Shown here piece after piece: positions 58,184-64,000 of a DNA stretch of 64,000 nucleotides (the stretch's first letter is position 1; every line of letters starts with the position of its first letter). The DNA is from Thunnus maccoyii. Lineage: Eukaryota > Chordata > Actinopteri > Scombriformes > Scombridae. The notes under the pieces were generated by a model that saw only the letters and a list, made by a program, of their open reading frames with translations, did not search any database and was not told the origin of the DNA. The position numbers were made by a program, and so were the translations under genes. The stretch is taken from assembly GCF_910596095.1 (NCBI RefSeq), contig NC_056552.1, positions 16,441,111 through 16,505,110 on the forward strand, written 5' to 3'.

Positions 58184-61097
58184 TCAGGCCTCATCTGGTT
58201 CCTCGAACTCCACAGTCTCCAGTAGACCCTGAAAAGAGAAGTAGTGGGAGTTGCAATAGACGGGAGGCTTGTTAGGATCCGAACCCGCCGCTTCTGGTTT
58301 CAATGATGCAAAAGGGTTGGCTCCACTTCCCTTCATATCCATCTCCAGCTCCAACAGGATCTGTAGGGAGTAGGTCATCTCTGTCTCACTGTGGAAGGAG
58401 CAAAAGAAGCACCAGCAGCCATTACATGTCGCACATGTCATGGATGAGTTCCCATGGATGATAAGAGAGCAGCGAGAGAACAAACAGTGAGCTTGCTTAA
58501 CTGTAACTGTATATTTGCATACTTTCAAACACTTGTGTAAGACATTGTACAGTAATGCAGATAACACACATCCTAGCAATGTGCCAAGTTGTATAATATT
58601 CACTGTGAAATCAGATGGAGAGCTGCAGGGATATGTAATTATTTTAATACATTACAAGTTACTTTATATGATTTAGTTAATTAGCAGTGTAATTACCTAC
58701 AGTGACAATTTCAAGCCATATTATGCTCTCTGTAAACTTGTAATCCAATGCATTTTTTTCTAAGAATTGGTAATCTGATAACTGTATTGAAATCTGTAAT
58801 CTGCAACTTATTTCCTATTTGTCAGCTGCAATAAATGACTTTAACATTTTGTATTTAGCTATTATAATTCTGTTACAACACATATGCTAAGTGTGTGACT
58901 ACTAGTCTGTAACACTCACCTGAGAGCAGTGAAAAGAGAAGGAATCTCATAATCCCTAAGAAGCAGAAGTGTTGGAAGCCAACCCTGGTCCAGACCCTGA
59001 CTGGCATCAAACCCTTGACACAAAAAAGAAAATAAGTATGTATAGGAGAATGATATTATATATGATATGATATTACATTCTACAGGGAAGATGTCCTCAC
59101 CAGGATTAAATCCGACCACCAGGTCCGGCTTGGCTGCTTCCTCTTTCTCCACCAGCTCCTCCCAGAACTGGTGGTAGAGACCCTTATAGGCACTGATGAA
59201 GACCCTCTGCCTGGGGCCAAACGCCCTGAGTGGAGGCCTCATGATGGGGCCGTCCATCACCTCTGGTCCCACCATGACTACCTCTATGCCTTGGTGTCCA
59301 GGAAACATCTTGTTCAGCTCATCGTAGTCAGTCAGTCTGGCTGCCAGTGTCTCACTGTGTCCTGCTCCCACCAGGTGAATAGTGAGAGGTTTGGAATAAG
59401 GTTTAAGGCCAAACAGCCTCATGCCCCAGGCTATGGTCAGCGGCCTTGAGAAAAACTCACTGCAAACCCTCCACAGTGACTGCTTCAGGTCCTCATCTAC
59501 GGGTCGAGGCCTGCCGGCGTTGGTCCACAAGTCTTTCATGGTTGCTCCGGTCAAAATGGGATCAAGGCAAGCTGTGAGATCTCCCTGCATGGCGAGCCAG
59601 TCATCCCAGCCCTTAACCTCTGACTGGGGCTTTGACCATTTGTCTGTAGGGAACGGAAGAACTCCTGACGATGGGACAAAGGAGAAAAAATACTAAAATT
59701 AGTTTAGTAGAACTACACCCAATCCATGACTTCTTTCTTGCACATGTCTTATCTACTCATAACACTTTACCTTTGTACACAAGCCATTCTACAACTCTGT
59801 CAATGGCAGCTTGACGCAGAACTGAGCAGAACTTCTTATGTTTGGGCCAGTCGTCCTTCTGACACTCTTTACAGCAGTAATAAACATTTAGACATCTGCG
59901 CAAAGAGTGGACAAAAGTGAGAAATATGTGATTGTAAACTCTGATGAAGGTTGCATAGGTCAGATCTTTGTTTTTGTTTACCTGGAACAACGCTTCAGGC
60001 TTTGTGGGTTTGAAAGTTGATTGGGCCGCTTCTCACAACGTGCACAGATCTTAAAAGATTCCTCCATCTTCTCAAACATCTCCTTTTGAGACCGGAAGGC
60101 CATGGGTTTACCCTTGGTGTCCGGGCCAGTTCTGGAGAGAGAAATGAAAGCAGAATAGAGATATAATGGACTAGAGTAAATGACCAGTAACTGATTATTA
60201 ATTATTAAAGTCACAAACCACACATATCACCCTTGTTAAAAATTAACAAATATGCTAAATATTAAATTGTCTAGTGAGTTTATATCCACATGTATTCCCA
60301 CCAGCCACCAATGAGACTTGCACTTTTCTATTCTTAGACTGGGACATTTGCTGTCGGAGGAGGGGAGTGTAGGGACAGCACAGGCAGATAACATAGTGAC
60401 TTTACATATAATAATGTTGCAGAAAATGGGGCCTGGAGCTTAATGGTGACAGCTCGGACAGAGAGTGAATAGCAGGGAGCAAAAAAGCATGAAACAGCCG
60501 GGCTGTGGTGGCATGCTACTATCTCAAAATGCCATTCAAATGTCAAGCAGTCACTGTTGACGAGCACGAGGCGCTTCCTGCTGCGCGTGGCTTCAGACAC
60601 CTTTCTTTGTGTGTGTGTGTGTTCTTAAAGTAGCCATGGAAAATTAGGAATATACCTCATATTAAAGTACCAAACTTATTCCACTTACTTCTCTGTTTCC
60701 GTCATGTTGAGGTTTACACGCTGCTTAGTGTTTCTTCTCCTGCTGCTGCTGCTGTTCTGGTTTGAGATATGAGCGGCCTGCTGCGGGCTGCCGCTGCCAG
60801 ATATAACACCTGTGCTTTCCCTTCTAGAAAGCTCTGACAAGTCTGGACCATTCCTGACCTCACAGGAGCTGCAAATATATGAGCCATGTTAAAAAAAAAC
60901 AAAAAAACATTCACATCTGTACAGACACATGTTTGTTTTTTTACGGAAAGATAATTCCATAAATCCACTCACGGTTGTAGGATACGATTCTAGAGGAATT
61001 AATTTTAATTAAGACTTTAATTACTTTTAATGATGACCCACCGAGACATCAGGTATTCCATTATTCCGCCACCTATATTTTCGTTGTGCTTTTGCAT
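58184..61097 (-). CDS. mss51: MSS51 mitochondrial translational activator homologue (ZMYND17)
   Basis: Seven coding exons: 61097-61042 (tentative), 60868-60689, 60131-59982, 59895-59771, 59664-59101, 59013-58920, 58388-58184. The sum is 1,374 nt, 457 aa (human 460, from memory). A MYND zinc finger uses C108, C111, C127, C130, C136, C140, H148 and C152, preceded by [18 protein letters not shown]. The rest is the MSS51-specific domain: [71 protein letters not shown] and [18 protein letters not shown]. In mammals MSS51 is muscle-enriched, mitochondrion-associated and limits oxidative metabolism. If the first two exons are wrong, translation could start at the ATG at 60,705 (MTETEK). A tandem copy lies upstream (right). 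Confidence 0.88.
58620..58860. repeat. AT-rich GTAAT-periodic sequence in an mss51 intron
   Basis: The motifs GTAATC/GTAATCTG and ATTACAAGTTACTTTAT recur irregularly, as in a teleost repeat family with alternating TAAT/ATTA blocks. Identity is uncertain. Confidence 0.3.
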
Positions 61098-62841
61098 CTT
61101 TTCTCCAGTAGAGGTCAGTGTCGCACAGAAAACGCCGGATTCATGAAGTCAAACACATGCAGACCAATAAGTAGTGGTGGACTATGTTTAAACATATAGG
61201 CATCAGTGTCATGATTGATTAATAATTATAATTACACATGAATTAATCCAACAAGAAACTCACTTTTTTCATGGCGACAGATGGCAGTTTCCAAAGCAGA
61301 TTCACACACGGACCCCTAATTTCCATTAGGTCTTGCATTTGGTCTTGCTCATATGGGAATATTTTTGTTTTTCCATTTATCGTTGATTTTGAAGTGTCAT
61401 CACTGCACATGGTGAGATAATTGTGATGAGAATGAATCCCAATTCATTTGAGCATATTCCCTTGTGTACTGTATTACTTCACTTCTGGTAAATTTAAGGA
61501 AAATGAAGCCATTCCTCTTTTTGACTGAAAGCTGGAATACATACAGAATTTAGAGGAGTTTAGAGGACACACCAATGTTTATTTGAAATATTTGCAGAAA
61601 GTGCATCTAGTAGGGATAGTTTTGTAGTGACGAGGTGGTATTTTTAAAGTTGCTACAGAGGCAAAATCCTATGATTTTGGCCTTGCAATATAAAGCAATC
61701 GTGTCTAATAGGCCTGCAATAAGTGGTTATAATGCTTATAATGCTCAGCTTTGTTGAGACTGTGTCAGATAGGTGACTTATTTCATGGTCGTTTTTAAGC
61801 CTGTGGCTCATGCTGGTTTTCGGTGTTGCATTGTATTGTAAAGTGTTACTGTTATTGTTAATCCACCCTGAATAAAACTTTAAATGCTGCTTGGCCTTTC
61901 TATTGTTAAGAGATAGGGAAGAGGCATGATTGCTTTTGGAGAGTTTCCACTCAGCACATAAAAACATGTCATGTCCTCGGTTTAATCTTGTGTTGTCTGG
62001 GCTCTTGAGCTTAACAAACACATGAAAAATGTCCAAATACCCTCGAGCTCAGCCCACTCCTGTGTAACACAAAACTCTGAAAACAATACTGTAATTTAGT
62101 GTCCCAAAGATAAATACAAGAGGTTTCATAGCCTGCTTATTACATTTCAGAATACTCAAACATAACCATTTTCATATTACTATTATCACTATTAAGGAGG
62201 ACAACAAGAACGCAATGACTAGATGAATATTGAAGAAAAAAATAAACAAAAGACTTCATTGTGTCACTCCATCATTTATTTAGATTTCATTTTAAATCAT
62301 GTGTTAAATTAGTATTCATGTGATCCAATTTGATGCAGCTATTGTGTGATCTGGGAATAGGTCTAGCTGCAGAACAAATTAGGCGACCATCAAATGATGA
62401 GTGAACTCATTTTGGTCTCATTACATGTGTACACCCATGAGCCTTTATATCCAACACCCGTGTCACCTCACGGCACTGACAAACCTCTGAGCCCTGCTGG
62501 TGCCCTTAGGTGCCGTCATCCAACAAAATGAGCCTTAAGCGGAACTCTGAGTGATTTCTGTAATCTGCCTTGTTAATTAATAATTAAAAGATTCAAAGAG
62601 CAGTGTTTAGCAGCCTATTGCAGCAGTGAATGTGTCTTCTTAAAAGCAATAAAGATGTGTGTTCCCTGTGTAAGCTTCAGTGTCCAGCGGCAGCATGATT
62701 GAGAATTGTCCATTTCTGAAAGGTTGCAGAAAGCCCCTCAAGGATCTCCGGAAATCCCCAACCCTATTTTGAAACCCGCATCTTTAAAGGGCAGGACTTG
62801 TGGCACTCCAAACAGGCTTTGATAATCCTCATAATGGCCTT
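61098..62841. other. Spacer between the tandem mss51 copies
   Basis: About 1.7 kb of AT-rich DNA, holding the promoter of the first copy and the 3' end of the second. No TATA box or other clear motif was recognised; no further gene seen. Confidence 0.45.

Positions 62842-64000
<1,159 letters not shown>

Overview
The window is nuclear DNA of a ray-finned fish, most likely a spiny-rayed teleost. Genes have introns with GT-AG borders. Proteins match vertebrate families closely, and the intergenic DNA is full of repeat types common in teleosts (TIR transposons, LINE tails, long CA/CT microsatellites). No bacterial, CRISPR, tRNA or rRNA features were seen.

Layout. 1-4.8 kb: two broken LTR elements, one apparently nested in the other, followed by half of a TTAA-flanked MITE. 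5.4-7.1 kb (-): a small fish-type orphan gene of 141 aa with an ISRE and TATA box upstream, plus two unplaced coiled-coil exons. 10.6-14.9 kb (+): hs3st2, two coding exons, 373 aa. 15-29 kb: gene-poor DNA with a nested hAT-like transposon, a LINE tail, microsatellites and a foldback element. 29.5-43.5 kb (-): usp31, 16 coding exons, 1313 aa, with transposons in its introns. 46.4-52.8 kb (-): cog7, 17 coding exons, 769 aa. 54.1-57.4 kb (+): two tandem MYADM-like MARVEL membrane-protein genes. 58.2-61.1 kb (-): mss51 (zmynd17), 7 coding exons, 457 aa. 62.8 kb to the right edge (-): the last two exons of a second, tandem mss51 copy.

Exon borders of usp31, cog7, hs3st2 and mss51 were worked out by hand from splice sites, reading phase and remembered human proteins. 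In each case the exon lengths add up to a whole number of codons and the total length is close to the human protein.

The order HS3ST2-USP31-COG7 and the gene orientations match human chromosome 16p12, except that the two epithelial sodium channel genes (SCNN1G, SCNN1B) lying between USP31 and COG7 in human are absent here. The genes do not form a pathway: they act in heparan sulfate modification, deubiquitination, Golgi tethering, membrane organisation and muscle mitochondrial control. The least familiar locus is the orphan gene at 6.1-7.1 kb with its interferon-type promoter. The most striking transposon feature is a spliceable, uninterrupted Myb-like Harbinger ORF inside a usp31 intron.
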